Source: Gordonia neofelifaecis NRRL B-59395
Lineage (GTDB): Bacteria; Actinomycetota; Actinomycetes; Mycobacteriales; Mycobacteriaceae
DNA: 64,000 nt
NCBI RefSeq assembly: GCF_000192435.1
Contig: NZ_AEUD01000001.1
Span: 1 to 64,000, forward strand
Direction of reading: 5' to 3'
The first letter of the stretch is position 1. Every line of letters begins with the position of its first letter. Positions 8,457 through 17,006 of the stretch are shown piece by piece. The notes under the pieces are model-generated. The model was given only the letters and a program-made list of their open reading frames with translations. It ran no database searches and was not told the DNA's origin. Both the position numbers and the translations under genes were made by a program.

Positions 8457-10100
8457 ATGGCACACCCGAGAGCAGGAACGCCCGCGACCGCCGACGATCT
8501 CATCGACGTGGGAGCCGTCGAGCGCGCGTACTACGACATCGCCCCGGACCCCGCCGAACCGGGGCAGCGGGTGGTGTTCGGCACCTCCGGGCATCGCGGT
8601 TCGAGCCTCGACGGCGCGTTCAACGAGGCGCACGTGCTGGCGATGACCCAGGCGATCGTCGAGCATCGCGCGCGGGCGGGAATCACCGGCCCGCTGTTCA
8701 TCGGTTTCGACACCCATGCGCTGTCGGTGCCTGCGTGGCGGTCGGCGCTGGAGGTGCTGGTCGCCAACGAGGTCACCGTCTTCACCGCCGACGAGGACCA
8801 GTTCACCCCGACCCCGGCGGTGTCGCGGGCGATTCTGCGGTTCAACGGACAGGGGCTGGGCGCGGTAGCCGACGGAATCGTCGTCACCCCGTCGCACAAC
8901 CCGCCGGCCGACGGAGGCTTCAAGTACAACCCGCCCAGCGGTGGGCCGGCAGACACCGACATCACCTCCGCGATCGCCGCCCGCGCCAACGAACTCCTGG
9001 AGACCGGGCTGCGCGACGTCCGGCGCACGCCGTTCGAGTCGGCACGGCGGTCGGAGCTGGTGATCGACTATCCATTCCTCGGCGAGTACGTCACCGCGCT
9101 CGGCGACGTCGTCAACATCGACGCCGTCCGAGCCGCCGACGTGCACATCGGCGCCGATCCGCTCGGCGGCGCCTCGGTCGCGTACTGGGGCGAGATCAAG
9201 GACTACTACGACCTCGAGTCGATGACGATCGTGAACCCGGAGACCGATCCGGCGTTCGCCTTCATGACTCTGGACACCGACGGCAAGATCCGGATGGACT
9301 GCAGTTCCCCGAACGCGATGGCGTCGCTGATCGCCGCGCGGGAGTCGTACGACATCGCCACCGGCAACGACGCAGACGCCGACCGGCACGGCATCGTCAC
9401 CTCCGACGCCGGGCTGATGAACCCGAACCACTACCTCGCCGTCGCCATCGACTACCTATTCACCCACCGCGAGCAGTGGGGAAGCGGCGCGGCCATCGGC
9501 AAGACGCTGGTGTCGTCGTCGCTGATCGACCGGGTCGCCGCGGGGATCGGCCGCACGCTCCTCGAGGTGCCGGTGGGCTTCAAGTACTTCGTCGACGGTC
9601 TGCTCGACGGCAGTATCGCGTTCGGCGGCGAGGAGAGCGCGGGGGCGTCGTTCCTGACCTTCGACGGCCGGCCGTGGTCGACCGACAAGGACGGACTCAT
9701 CATGAATCTGCTCGCTGCCGAGATCCTGGCCGTCACCGGGCAGACTCCGTCGGAGCGCTACCTGGAGCTGGCGGAGCAGTACGGCGAATCCGCCTATGCC
9801 CGGATCGACGCGCCCGCCGACCGCGACCAGAAGGCCCGGCTGTCGAAGCTGTCGGCGAGCCAGGTGAGCGCGTCGAGCCTGGCCGGTGAGCCGATCGAGG
9901 CGATTCTGACCGAGGCGCCCGGCAACGGCGCCGCGATCGGCGGACTCAAGGTCACCACCGAGAACGCCTGGTTCGCCGCGCGCCCGTCCGGCACCGAGGA
10001 TGTGTACAAGATCTACGCGGAGTCGTTCCGCGGCGCCGACCACCTCGCCCAGGTACAGGCCGAGGCCCAGGCACTGGTCGATTCGGTGCTCGCGGACTGA
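8457..10100 (+). CDS. pgm: Phosphoglucomutase (alpha-D-glucose phosphate-specific)
   Basis: Interconverts glucose 1-phosphate and glucose 6-phosphate, linking glycogen, trehalose and cell-wall sugar nucleotides to glycolysis. All four phosphohexomutase signatures are seen: FGTSGHRG near the N-terminus, the phosphoserine loop TPSHNPP, the metal-binding DADADRHG and the C-terminal phosphate-binding [12 protein letters not shown]. The 547-residue length fits the bacterial PGM type. I chose ATG 8457 (MAHPRAG), the usual actinobacterial N-terminus, over an upstream GTG at 8439. Confidence 0.95.
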   Translation: MAHPRAGTPATADDLIDVGAVERAYYDIAPDPAEPGQRVVFGTSGHRGSSLDGAFNEAHVLAMTQAIVEHRARAGITGPLFIGFDTHALSVPAWRSALEVLVANEVTVFTADEDQFTPTPAVSRAILRFNGQGLGAVADGIVVTPSHNPPADGGFKYNPPSGGPADTDITSAIAARANELLETGLRDVRRTPFESARRSELVIDYPFLGEYVTALGDVVNIDAVRAADVHIGADPLGGASVAYWGEIKDYYDLESMTIVNPETDPAFAFMTLDTDGKIRMDCSSPNAMASLIAARESYDIATGNDADADRHGIVTSDAGLMNPNHYLAVAIDYLFTHREQWGSGAAIGKTLVSSSLIDRVAAGIGRTLLEVPVGFKYFVDGLLDGSIAFGGEESAGASFLTFDGRPWSTDKDGLIMNLLAAEILAVTGQTPSERYLELAEQYGESAYARIDAPADRDQKARLSKLSASQVSASSLAGEPIEAILTEAPGNGAAIGGLKVTTENAWFAARPSGTEDVYKIYAESFRGADHLAQVQAEAQALVDSVLAD

Positions 10101-10194
10101 CCGCGGCAGGGCGACTGCAGGCTGATCGAGTAAGCGGAGGAGCGTAGCGACGGAGCGCATCGAGATCACCGCCCATCGCAACAATCTGTCCGCT

Positions 10195-10233
10195 CAGGGC
10201 GCTCCGAGGGAAGATTGCCCTCGGTGCGCCCTG
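10195..10233 (+). terminator. Terminator after pgm
   Basis: Hairpin with 16-base arms and one mismatch (10195-10210 and 10218-10233) about 95 bases after the pgm stop. Confidence 0.5.
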
Positions 10234-10298
10234 TATCGACAGACTTCCGCGACACGACGGCGGTCGTGCCTCCTCGTGGCCCCGCTACAGTCGAGACC

Positions 10299-11030
10299 GT
10301 GACCAACGGCAGCAGACCACCTCGCGAGAATCCCGACTACGAGCCGCAGGCGGCGGGACGGTCGTCGTATCTGTTCATCGGCCTGGGCCTACTGGTCGTG
10401 GCCGCGCTGGTGATCGGTGGCTTCCTCTGGATGAACAACAAGACGTACCCGCCGGTGGACGACAAGGTGCTCGCCGAGAACGCTTCGTTCATCGTGGGCG
10501 AGAAGACCGCGCCCGAGACGATCGACGTCTTCGAGGACTTCCACTGCGAGCACTGCCGCAAGTTCGAGGAGCAGTCCGGCGCCGCGATCCAGCAGAACGT
10601 GGTGGACGGCAAGATTCGCGTCCGCTATCACATGCTGAACTTCCTGGATAAGGACTCCGGCTCCGGCGACTACTCCTCACGGTCGGCCGGCGCGATCCTG
10701 TGCGTTTCCCGGAACGACGGTCGCGACGTGTTCTGGAAGCTGCACTCGCAGCTGTTCGAGAAGTCCGGTGACGATCTGACCAACCAGCAGATCGCCGACC
10801 TCGCCGCGGCCGATGGCGCGAGCGACCAGACCCGCCAGTGCATCGCCTCCGGAGAGCTGGTCGACGAAGCGCGGTCGATGGCCGACGCCTCGAAGCAGCA
10901 GCTGAGCAACTCCACCGAGGGGCAGGTCGCGACCCCGACCGTCCTGCTGGCGGGCAAGCAGGTCGAGAACATCATGGACGGCACCGCCTGGCTCGACAAG
11001 ATCGTCGCGGGCCAGCAGCCCACCGGGTAG
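10299..11030 (+). CDS. Membrane-anchored DsbA-like thioredoxin-fold protein
   Basis: The protein (243 residues from GTG 10299) has a polar N-terminus, one transmembrane segment (about residues 24-43) and an extracytoplasmic thioredoxin_4/DsbA-like domain with the redox motif CEHC in EDFHCEHCRKF. A cis-Pro region follows near the C-terminus (VATPTVLLAG). It resembles actinobacterial disulfide oxidoreductases that fold exported proteins. Two further Cys (ILCVS and QCIAS) may form a structural disulfide. The start is uncertain: no strong ribosome binding site precedes it, and an upstream in-frame start at 10215 overlaps the pgm terminator. Confidence 0.82.
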   Translation: MTNGSRPPRENPDYEPQAAGRSSYLFIGLGLLVVAALVIGGFLWMNNKTYPPVDDKVLAENASFIVGEKTAPETIDVFEDFHCEHCRKFEEQSGAAIQQNVVDGKIRVRYHMLNFLDKDSGSGDYSSRSAGAILCVSRNDGRDVFWKLHSQLFEKSGDDLTNQQIADLAAADGASDQTRQCIASGELVDEARSMADASKQQLSNSTEGQVATPTVLLAGKQVENIMDGTAWLDKIVAGQQPTG

Positions 11031-11133
11031 CCCAGAGGCCCCGTGCCAGGCGATTTGGTCCCGTCGACGCGCGTACGGTAACTTAGCTAGCGCACTCGGA
11101 GAGGCAAACGACCCGGTGCGCACAAGTGAACAC

Positions 11134-11206
11134 GGGGCTATGGCGCAGCTGGTAGCGCACCACACTGGCAGTGTGGGGGTCAGGGGTTCGAGTCCCCTTA
11201 GCTCCA
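11134..11206 (+). tRNA. tRNA-Ala(GGC)
   Basis: A full cloverleaf can be drawn: 7-bp acceptor stem with the G3-U70 pair that marks alanine tRNAs, D-arm GCGC/GCGC, anticodon stem CCACA/TGTGG with loop CTGGCAG (anticodon GGC), and T-arm AGGGG/CCCCT with TTCGAGT. CCA is not encoded. The 3' 46 bases lie in the attachment core shared by the two downstream elements. Confidence 0.97.
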
Positions 11207-11207
11207 C
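11161..11207 (+). repeat. att core copy 1 (attL, element 1, within tRNA-Ala)
   Basis: A 47-base sequence from the anticodon stem to the tRNA end. It recurs exactly at 20470-20516, and its last 44 bases recur at 32875-32918. This is the normal mark of integrase-mediated insertion at a tRNA 3' end that keeps the tRNA intact. Confidence 0.93.
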
Positions 11208-11209
11208 CT

Positions 11210-11253
11210 AAAAGAGCCAGGTCAGAGGGTATAACCTCCGACCTGGCTCTTTT
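11210..11253 (+). terminator. Terminator supplied by element 1 behind tRNA-Ala
   Basis: A 14-base stem (11210-11223 with 11240-11253) with an inner GAGG/CCTC hairpin and a T-run gives a clear intrinsic terminator 4 bases after the tRNA. Integration replaced the original terminator, copies of which lie at 20522 and 32924. Confidence 0.85.
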
Positions 11254-11261
11254 TTGTCTTG

Positions 11262-11285
11262 GCCAGTGTCCCAAGAATGTCCCAG
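11262..11285. promoter_or_regulatory. Probable arm-type integrase sites, left end of element 1
   Basis: GCCAGTGTCCC, AGTGTCCCAAGA and a further ATGTCCCAG unit are clustered just inside attL. The first two recur at 20342-20367 near attR. Direct repeats on both sides of an attP core are the usual arm-type binding sites of tyrosine integrases. Confidence 0.6.
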
Positions 11286-11297
11286 TGAATCGCGCTC

Positions 11298-12455
11298 CTA
11301 CGCCGGTGTCCCGAACATGGCCGCGCCCGCGGTCTTGAGCGAGTCGTCATAGGTCCGCCCGTAGACCGAGACCGTCATCCGTGGGTCATGGCCATGCCAG
11401 GCCGCCACGACGGTGGGAGGGACTCCGGCGTCGAGCATGACCGACACCGAGGTATGCCGGACGTTGCGGAGCGTGATCGGCGGGACTCCCGCGGCCGAGG
11501 CAAGCCGCCGGAACCTATCGGAGTACGTCCTCGGCAGAGTGGGGGTCCCGTCCGGCTCCACGGCCACCAGGCCGGTCTCCGCGTAGTCACAACCCATCTC
11601 GGCGCGCTCGGCGGCCTGGAGGCGACGGAGAGCGGCTAGCGCGTCGATGATCTCCCCGGAGATCGGGAGCGCGCGGCGTCCTCGGGCCGTCTTGGGCTCG
11701 GCGGTGTCTATGAACGTCGCGGTGACCTCCACGCGGCCCTGGGTCACGGTGATGGTCCCCGCGTCGAGATCCACGTCCCGCCAGCGGAGCCCGAGCACCT
11801 CGGACCGGCGGAGTCCGCAGAGGGTCAGGAGCCAGCACGCGGCCATACGGTCCTCGGCGGTGTGCTTGCGGAACAGGTTGGCCTCCTCCCGTGTCCACAC
11901 GTCGAGATTCTCGGCGGCCACCCGCTTGGCCTTGGGTGGCTCCACGAACTCGGACGGGTCCCGCGAGATGATCCCCTGGCGGTGCGCGTCCTTGGTGACC
12001 TGGCGGAGCACCGCGAGCACCAACCGCGCGGAGTCGGTGGAGTATGGCCGACCGTCGCGCCGGGTGAGCCCGCCGAGAAACTTGTCAATGTGTGCCTTGG
12101 TGAGCCGCTGGAGCTCCAGGCCGCCGAGGTCCCGGACGATGGGCTTGGCCGCGTCGGTGTAGTTGCGGAGCGTGTTCGGACGAACGTCACGCTTGCCAGC
12201 CAGCCACGCCTCCACGTGTTCGGCCACGGTGACGCGGGAGCGGCCGACGTAGCGGCCCGCGGCCACCTCGGTGGTGATCCGGCGATACTCTGCCTGCGCC
12301 TCTTTCTTGGTCGGGTACGTGAACCGGCGACGGTCCCGGCTCCCGTCCGGCTTGACTCCGACATCGGCGCGGAACTCATACGACACGCGGCCGTTCTTGG
12401 CCTTCCGCCTGGTGATCGGCTCGGCGCGCCGGGTCCGCTTGTTCTCCTCGGTCAT
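11298..12455 (-). CDS. int: Tyrosine integrase of element 1
   Basis: The 385-residue recombinase presumably inserts element 1 into tRNA-Ala(GGC). It has an N-terminal arm-binding domain, a core-binding domain (about 75-165) and a catalytic domain with Arg in CGLRRSEV (about 216), Lys255 in EPKTARGRR, Arg333-His334 in NVRHTS, His354 in AWHGHD and nucleophile Tyr365 in SVYGRT. The usual first His of the HxxRH box is Arg330. It lies beside attL and is read towards it. ATG at 12455 overlaps the stop of the upstream HTH gene (ATGA). Confidence 0.93.
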   Translation of the reverse strand: MTEENKRTRRAEPITRRKAKNGRVSYEFRADVGVKPDGSRDRRRFTYPTKKEAQAEYRRITTEVAAGRYVGRSRVTVAEHVEAWLAGKRDVRPNTLRNYTDAAKPIVRDLGGLELQRLTKAHIDKFLGGLTRRDGRPYSTDSARLVLAVLRQVTKDAHRQGIISRDPSEFVEPPKAKRVAAENLDVWTREEANLFRKHTAEDRMAACWLLTLCGLRRSEVLGLRWRDVDLDAGTITVTQGRVEVTATFIDTAEPKTARGRRALPISGEIIDALAALRRLQAAERAEMGCDYAETGLVAVEPDGTPTLPRTYSDRFRRLASAAGVPPITLRNVRHTSVSVMLDAGVPPTVVAAWHGHDPRMTVSVYGRTYDDSLKTAGAAMFGTPA

Positions 12456-13036
12456 CGCAACTCATCCTCTGCCAGGAGGCCGGTGTCCTTGCACTGGCGT
12501 ATCCACTTGTCCACGCTCGGCAGTGAGACCCCGAACTCCGCCGCGACGGCGCGGCGCGCCGACTTCCCGGATCGGTTCGCCGCCCGGACCGCGTCCGCGA
12601 CACGCTGGAAGTGTTCCGGCCCGCGCCGCCCGCGTGAGGTGGAGGCCTCTGGCCGTGTGTCGGCCTCGGAGCGACGCCCGGCAATGGCCGCGGCCCTCTG
12701 GTCGTCGGTCATGTCGTCGGCCTCTGGGCCGAGGAATGGGCCGGTGAATATCTGGCCGTCTGCCTCCGAAACATACCGCGCCGCGGCGTAGGCCAGGCGA
12801 CGAGAAGGTATGGCGCGCAAGACATCCGGTGTAATCGCGGTGTTGTTGTCGGATCGGATCTGGAGATCCACCAGGCGGGGACCTCCGCGGCCGGTGACGA
12901 TGGCGACCACGTACGTGAACGCGTGGCCGACCAGGCGGATGGCGATCCCGTGGAGGTCGCCAAGGTTTCCAGCGACGCGGTCAATGTCGGCAACGTCGCC
13001 GCGCTCGGGTGGTGTCGGTGTTGTAAAGGTCTGCAT
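12452..13036 (-). CDS. HTH protein upstream of the element 1 integrase
   Basis: The 194-residue protein has an N-terminal region of unknown fold and a C-terminal helix-turn-helix (about residues 140-180, SGKSARRAVAAEFGVSLPSVDKWI) resembling those in Psq/transposase-like DNA-binding proteins. It is coupled to the integrase by an ATGA overlap and diverges from the excisionase gene, a layout suited to a regulator of integration. The ATG may be the first transcribed base: a TATAGT -10 box ends 8 bases upstream. Exact function unknown. Confidence 0.7.
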   Translation of the reverse strand: MQTFTTPTPPERGDVADIDRVAGNLGDLHGIAIRLVGHAFTYVVAIVTGRGGPRLVDLQIRSDNNTAITPDVLRAIPSRRLAYAAARYVSEADGQIFTGPFLGPEADDMTDDQRAAAIAGRRSEADTRPEASTSRGRRGPEHFQRVADAVRAANRSGKSARRAVAAEFGVSLPSVDKWIRQCKDTGLLAEDELR

Positions 13037-13044
13037 AAGTCGGA

Positions 13045-13080
13045 ACTATAACACGCTGGACATCAAGTTGTAAGTCCAGC
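13045..13080 (-). promoter_or_regulatory. Promoter and operator between the integrase and excisionase arms
   Basis: On the minus strand TTACAA, a 17-base spacer and TATAGT (13045-13050) form a good promoter for a nearly leaderless transcript of the HTH-integrase genes. A 7-base inverted repeat, GCTGGAC (13055-13061) and GTCCAGC (13074-13080), overlaps the -35 side and is a likely operator of the element's switch. Confidence 0.55.
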
Positions 13081-13092
13081 ACTGTTGAGCAC

Positions 13093-13311
13093 ATGGACAA
13101 CACAGCAAGCAACACCCCAGACATCAACGAACTCCGCAGCGTCCCAACGGTTTCTGTCGAGGAGGCCGGACGCTACCTCGGCGTCTCCCGAGCGTTCGCC
13201 TACTCCATGGTCCGCGCCGGTGATCTGCCGGTGATCCGGCTTGGCACGCGCCGGGTCCGGGTCCCCTCGGCCAAGCTGCTGGCCATGCTCGGCGTGGAGG
13301 TCTCGGCATGA
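13093..13311 (+). CDS. xis: Excisionase-like HTH protein
   Basis: The 72-residue protein is a single winged-helix/HTH_17 domain (VSVEEAGRYLGVSRAFAYSMVRAGDLPVIRLGTRRVRVP is the typical layout). Such proteins act as recombination directionality factors for tyrosine integrases or as small regulators. It diverges from the HTH-integrase pair and overlaps the next gene (ATGA). The xis role is inferred from family and position. Confidence 0.75.
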   Translation: MDNTASNTPDINELRSVPTVSVEEAGRYLGVSRAFAYSMVRAGDLPVIRLGTRRVRVPSAKLLAMLGVEVSA

Positions 13312-13517
13312 GCGCGGCTATCAAGTGCTACCGGTGTCGCCGCCGTCTGCGCCGCGCGGACGGCTGGAACTTTGAGGTTCGCAACGGTGAGGTTGTCGGA
13401 CACCTCTGCCCGAGGTGCCAGACGCCGGAGGAGAACGCGGAGGCCGAGATCAACGCGGCAACCATCCGCTACGGCTACGACGACTCCGGGCACCTCACGA
13501 TGACGCCGAAGTTCTGA
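13308..13517 (+). CDS. Small zinc-ribbon protein
   Basis: The 69-residue protein has two knuckles, CYRC near the N-terminus and CPRC about 25 residues later, forming a likely four-Cys zinc ribbon. It is translationally coupled to the excisionase gene. Similar small ribbons are common in actinophage replication regions; function unknown. Confidence 0.65.
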   Translation: MSAAIKCYRCRRRLRRADGWNFEVRNGEVVGHLCPRCQTPEENAEAEINAATIRYGYDDSGHLTMTPKF

Positions 13518-13607
13518 CCGATCTGACGCTCTGCCACCTCACCAACCCGCCGACGCGAGCACGTCAATGGCATTGCGCCCCAAGCATTTACGAACAGGAG
13601 GACCACT

Positions 13608-14183
13608 GTGTCCAAGAACAAGGAAACGGTCCTCGGCACCCAGACCGAGGACCGTCCCCACAACCATCGACCGAGCGAACATCACAACGCTGGCACTTCC
13701 ACGGTAACCGACCAGGAGGCGCTCTCCGGGACTCTCGGCGCGCCCGTCGTCGTCGTCGGCGTGGAGGTCACGCCCGAGGAGGTCGCGGAGTACGGCGTCA
13801 CGCTCCAGGTCCCGATGACCTCACCGCGGGAGAAACTGGACTGGTCCCCGCTCACGACGCTTGAACCTCGAGGCGGCGACCGGTCGGAGTGCCAGCAGGG
13901 GCGCATGCTGTGGCCGAGCCCGTCCACAGCCAGCTGGACAGGCCGCGGTGCTGTCGGTGCAAGACTTCGTGTTCGAGACCTACCTCGGCCACGAGATCCG
14001 CCCGCGCTGGGTGACCGACTACCTCGGCCTGGCCCCGGACGACGACTCGGACGGGACCGGCGGTGTCGCCACGCCGGTCCCGGACCCCGAGCCCGTCCCG
14101 CCGACGACGGCCCCGGACCCGGAGGCCGAGGCGTACGCCGCCCGCGGCTGGCTGGACGTGTTCCCGCTCCCGGCCGCGCGTAA
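13608..14183 (+). CDS. Hypothetical protein, possibly the frameshifted 5' part of the prim-pol gene
   Basis: A GTG start at 13608 with a strong AGGAGG site opens a frame whose codon use looks real for about 110 codons (third positions mostly G/C up to about 13938). After that its coding character fades, and the prim-pol frame, shifted by one base, takes over. The frame stays open to 14183, but a 230-base overlap with prim-pol is unlikely to be used. Either this is a small protein of unknown fold, or one gene runs from 13608 to 15036 with a frameshift near 13940. Confidence 0.45.
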   Translation: MSKNKETVLGTQTEDRPHNHRPSEHHNAGTSTVTDQEALSGTLGAPVVVVGVEVTPEEVAEYGVTLQVPMTSPREKLDWSPLTTLEPRGGDRSECQQGRMLWPSPSTASWTGRGAVGARLRVRDLPRPRDPPALGDRLPRPGPGRRLGRDRRCRHAGPGPRARPADDGPGPGGRGVRRPRLAGRVPAPGRA

Positions 14184-15036
14184 GGCTCCGCCGCCCACTG
14201 GGCTCACCGGCCGCCGAGCTCCCTGGACCGACACCGAGCGCGCCGCGCTGGTGTTCCCGTCCGGGTGCAACTACGGCATGAGGACCCCGGCCGGTCTGCT
14301 AGCCATCGACGTGGACCACTACGACGGTAAGACCGGCGCGGTGACCCTGGCCGACCTGGAGGCCAAGCTCGGTCCGCTCCCGTCCACATGGCGGGTGACC
14401 AGCCACGGCGCGGCCAACCCGAGCGGCCAGCGGTGGTACCGCGTCCCGGCCGTCGCGGAGTACGAGAGCGCCGCGGGCAAGGACATCGAGGTCATCCACC
14501 GGAACCATCGGTACTCGGTCCTCCCGCCGAGCGTTCACCCCAAGGGCGGCCGGTACGCGTGGATCTCCCCGGACGGGGCGATCACCGAGGATGTCCCGCT
14601 GGTCACCAGAATCCCCGAGCTCCCCGCCAAGTGGGTGGACTATCTGACCTCCACCCGGCCGCCGGTACCCGGATCGACCCCGGCGGGAATCGTCCGCGCC
14701 ACCGCGGAGCTGGACCGTATGCACCGAGATTGGTTGTCGGACACCCCGATTGACGGGACCGTGAACGCCAAGACCAAGGCGTTCATCAGTTACATCCCCG
14801 GCGCGTTCGACCGGGGAACCTCCCGTTACGACACCATGGTCCGACTGTTCTGGGAGGCCGCCAAGCGTAACGCCGAGGAGTTCGACGGCGCGCGGGTCCA
14901 CCAGGGCATGGTGGCCGCGCTGGAGGCCATCGCCCAGACCTACCGCGAGCGTGTCGGTGAGGACCGGCGTCCCGGTGTCGTGGAGGGAGAGATCCACCGC
15001 GCCATGGTCGGCGCGTTCGCCAAGGTCGCTCCGTGA
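13948..15036 (+). CDS. Bifunctional primase/polymerase (prim-pol)
   Basis: Primes, and may extend, DNA during element replication. Prim-pol motifs are visible: the metal-binding DVDHY stretch (LLAIDVDHYDG), the sugar/nucleotide motif NPSGQRWYRVP, and the third block IEVIHRNHRYSVLPPSVHP. A helical C-terminal domain follows. The start is uncertain: GTG 13948 begins VLSVQDFVFETYLG, a TTG at 13861 is also open, and neither has a good ribosome binding site; a frameshift from the 13608 frame is possible. It is coupled to the next gene by a GTGA overlap. Confidence 0.8.
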   Translation: MLSVQDFVFETYLGHEIRPRWVTDYLGLAPDDDSDGTGGVATPVPDPEPVPPTTAPDPEAEAYAARGWLDVFPLPAARKAPPPTGLTGRRAPWTDTERAALVFPSGCNYGMRTPAGLLAIDVDHYDGKTGAVTLADLEAKLGPLPSTWRVTSHGAANPSGQRWYRVPAVAEYESAAGKDIEVIHRNHRYSVLPPSVHPKGGRYAWISPDGAITEDVPLVTRIPELPAKWVDYLTSTRPPVPGSTPAGIVRATAELDRMHRDWLSDTPIDGTVNAKTKAFISYIPGAFDRGTSRYDTMVRLFWEAAKRNAEEFDGARVHQGMVAALEAIAQTYRERVGEDRRPGVVEGEIHRAMVGAFAKVAP

Positions 15037-16367
15037 CCGCGGTCAACGGGGCCGCGGACGTAGCGCTGGTCCGCGAACATGACCGTGCTACCCGTGTGCT
15101 CAGTTTCTCGGACGGGGACCGAGAGCAGTACATCCAGGCACGCGTGACCGAGCTTGCACTCAAGGACGAGGCCGCGCGCCGGTACGAGGAGATGACCACG
15201 GCGAGTGTTGCGGCCGACATCGGATCTCGGTGGCGGACCAGTACCGAGCTCAAGCTCCAGCCCTCGGCGGACAAGCTCCTCGGCCGGATTCTCTGGAAGA
15301 ACTCCCTGGTGCTCTTGGCTGGAGATCCGGGGACCTACAAGTCGTTCCTGGCCCTGGACTGGGCGCTGTGCGTCCGTACCGGCCGGAACTGGTCATCGAA
15401 CACGCGCGGCAAGGTGCATACCTCCGGCCAGGTGGTCTATCTCGCCGGTGAGGGTGACGCGGGTATCCCCAAGCGGATCACGGCATGGGAGAAGACCCAC
15501 AACGACGGGGCCGACGCCGGTATCGAGGTGTTCCCGTCCGCGGTCGGTCTACGCGCGAGGTCCGCAGAGGCCGCCGCGCTGGTGGAGGACATCGCGGCGC
15601 GTGAGCCGGTGCTGGTCGTCATCGACACGTTGGCGCGGTACTCCATCGGTCTGGAGGAGAACTCGGTACGGGACATGAGCGAGTTCATCGCCATTGCGGA
15701 CCGTATCCGCGAGCAGACCGGCGCGTGTGTCCTCATCGTCCACCACAACGCGCGGGGAACCGGCCGGGAGCGTGGCTCCACGTCGATCCGCGGCGCGATG
15801 GACGGCCTGTTCATCCTGGAGAAGATCACCGACAAGGACACCGCGGCCAGAGGTGTCTACCGGGTGGAGCTCACCCTGGACCGGCTCAAGGACGAGTCCA
15901 GCGGTGGGGACCCCATCGCGGTGGAACTGTCCACGGTGGACCTCGGAGTGGACCCGGACGACGGTATGCCCATCACGTCGTTGGCGCGTACACCCGACAC
16001 TGACCCGTTCAGCGTGCCGCTGGTGGTCGAGCCGCTGGCCGTCCCCACGGTGGAGTCCTCGGTCTACACCAAGCTGTTGTGGGAGATCTACCTCTATGCG
16101 CCGAGCGACAACGACGGACTCGGCTACACCCGCTCCGAGCTCCGCGCTCACGCGGTGGCCTCCCCGCTGGCGGGCAAGACCAATCTCGGCAAGAAGTGGT
16201 CCAAGTTCTGGGCGGACGCCATCGAGAAGAACCACCTCATCAAGCCGGACCCGGACAAGGACACGCGCGCGTACATCGACACCACGTTGGTGGAGAACGA
16301 GCTCGGTTGGACCCGTGAGGAGGCCAACGCCGCGCTCCGAGATCGGGGTGAGCAGGTCGATGGATAG
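15033..16367 (+). CDS. RecA-fold ATPase, RepA/helicase-like (AAA_25)
   Basis: The 444-residue protein has Walker A GDPGTYKS (residues 97-104), Walker B VLVVIDTLAR, a sensor region VHHNARGTG and SIRGAMDG, all in the order of RepA/DnaB-type hexameric helicase ATPases. It starts at a GTG overlapping the prim-pol stop. With prim-pol it forms the replication pair found in many phage satellites and plasmids, and the repeat-rich DNA right after it could be its origin. The C-terminal 110 residues look like a winged-helix region. Confidence 0.85.
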   Translation: MTAVNGAADVALVREHDRATRVLSFSDGDREQYIQARVTELALKDEAARRYEEMTTASVAADIGSRWRTSTELKLQPSADKLLGRILWKNSLVLLAGDPGTYKSFLALDWALCVRTGRNWSSNTRGKVHTSGQVVYLAGEGDAGIPKRITAWEKTHNDGADAGIEVFPSAVGLRARSAEAAALVEDIAAREPVLVVIDTLARYSIGLEENSVRDMSEFIAIADRIREQTGACVLIVHHNARGTGRERGSTSIRGAMDGLFILEKITDKDTAARGVYRVELTLDRLKDESSGGDPIAVELSTVDLGVDPDDGMPITSLARTPDTDPFSVPLVVEPLAVPTVESSVYTKLLWEIYLYAPSDNDGLGYTRSELRAHAVASPLAGKTNLGKKWSKFWADAIEKNHLIKPDPDKDTRAYIDTTLVENELGWTREEANAALRDRGEQVDG

Positions 16368-16374
16368 GCAGTCC

Positions 16375-16560
16375 CCGCGTGTCCCCGTTCGAAGGGACGT
16401 TCGAATAAATCCGGGGAATCCCCAAAAAGTCCCCGCCTGTCCCCGGGGACCTTGTTTGAGCAGGTCAGAGGAATATCCCCGCGGGGATCTCCGTGGGGAA
16501 TCCAAAAAGTCCCCGATCCCGTCCCCTGGGGGGTCTATAGGACCCCAGGGATGGGGGACA
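16375..16560. repeat. G/C-tract direct repeats, candidate replication origin of element 1
   Basis: Between the helicase-like gene and the next coding region the + strand has repeated TCCCC runs around A5 tracts: CCCCAAAAAGTCCCCG near 16417 and TCCAAAAAGTCCCCGA near 16502, with CGGGGA, GGGGAAT and CCCCGCGGGG units and a palindromic stretch around 16478. A TTCGAA-type pair lies near 16388-16402. No gene is seen here. The position behind prim-pol and helicase genes suggests an origin with iteron-like sites. Confidence 0.5.
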
Positions 16561-16604
16561 TGGCGAAGAAACAACCAAGTGAACAACGCCCAAGGAGGCG
16601 ACCA

Positions 16605-17006
16605 GTGAGAAGCGAACACAAGATCATCCAGACCATCCCCGCTAACGAGATGTCGGTGGTGAACGCACCGGACGGCGAGATGTACCGAGTGGTGGCGTGG
16701 GCACATGTCCGCCGCTACCGGATGGAAGAACAGCCCAACATCCTGTCCGCAGACCCGGACGCCACCGTCACCCGCCCGGTTGCTTGGGACACGGTGGAGG
16801 CCATGGTGGACCCCGCCGACACCGGCGTCCTGGTCCTGGCGTCGTCGCTGGAGCCCAAGACGGACGACGTGATCGTCCGCGGTGAGGATCTCTCGGAGGA
16901 GGACCGCGTGGGGACCGCGCGCCACGTCCCCCACCGGATCAAGGTCCGGCTCCCACGCGAGCGCGCCGAGGTCCTCGGCGTCCCGTACCGGGAGATCGGC
17001 AAGTGA
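16605..17006 (+). CDS. Hypothetical protein of element 1
   Basis: A 133-residue soluble protein with mixed strands and helices and no recognised domain. I chose GTG 16605 because AAGGAGG stands six bases before it; upstream ATGs at 16551 and 16560 lie in the repeat region without such a site. It overlaps the next small gene by 4 bases. It lies early in the second plus-strand gene cluster. Confidence 0.65.
   Translation: MRSEHKIIQTIPANEMSVVNAPDGEMYRVVAWAHVRRYRMEEQPNILSADPDATVTRPVAWDTVEAMVDPADTGVLVLASSLEPKTDDVIVRGEDLSEEDRVGTARHVPHRIKVRLPRERAEVLGVPYREIGK

Noticed and set aside
16375-16560. CRISPR array in the repeat-rich gap of element 1
   Set aside because: Repeat units are short, irregular and overlap; there are no spacer-sized unique segments and no cas genes.
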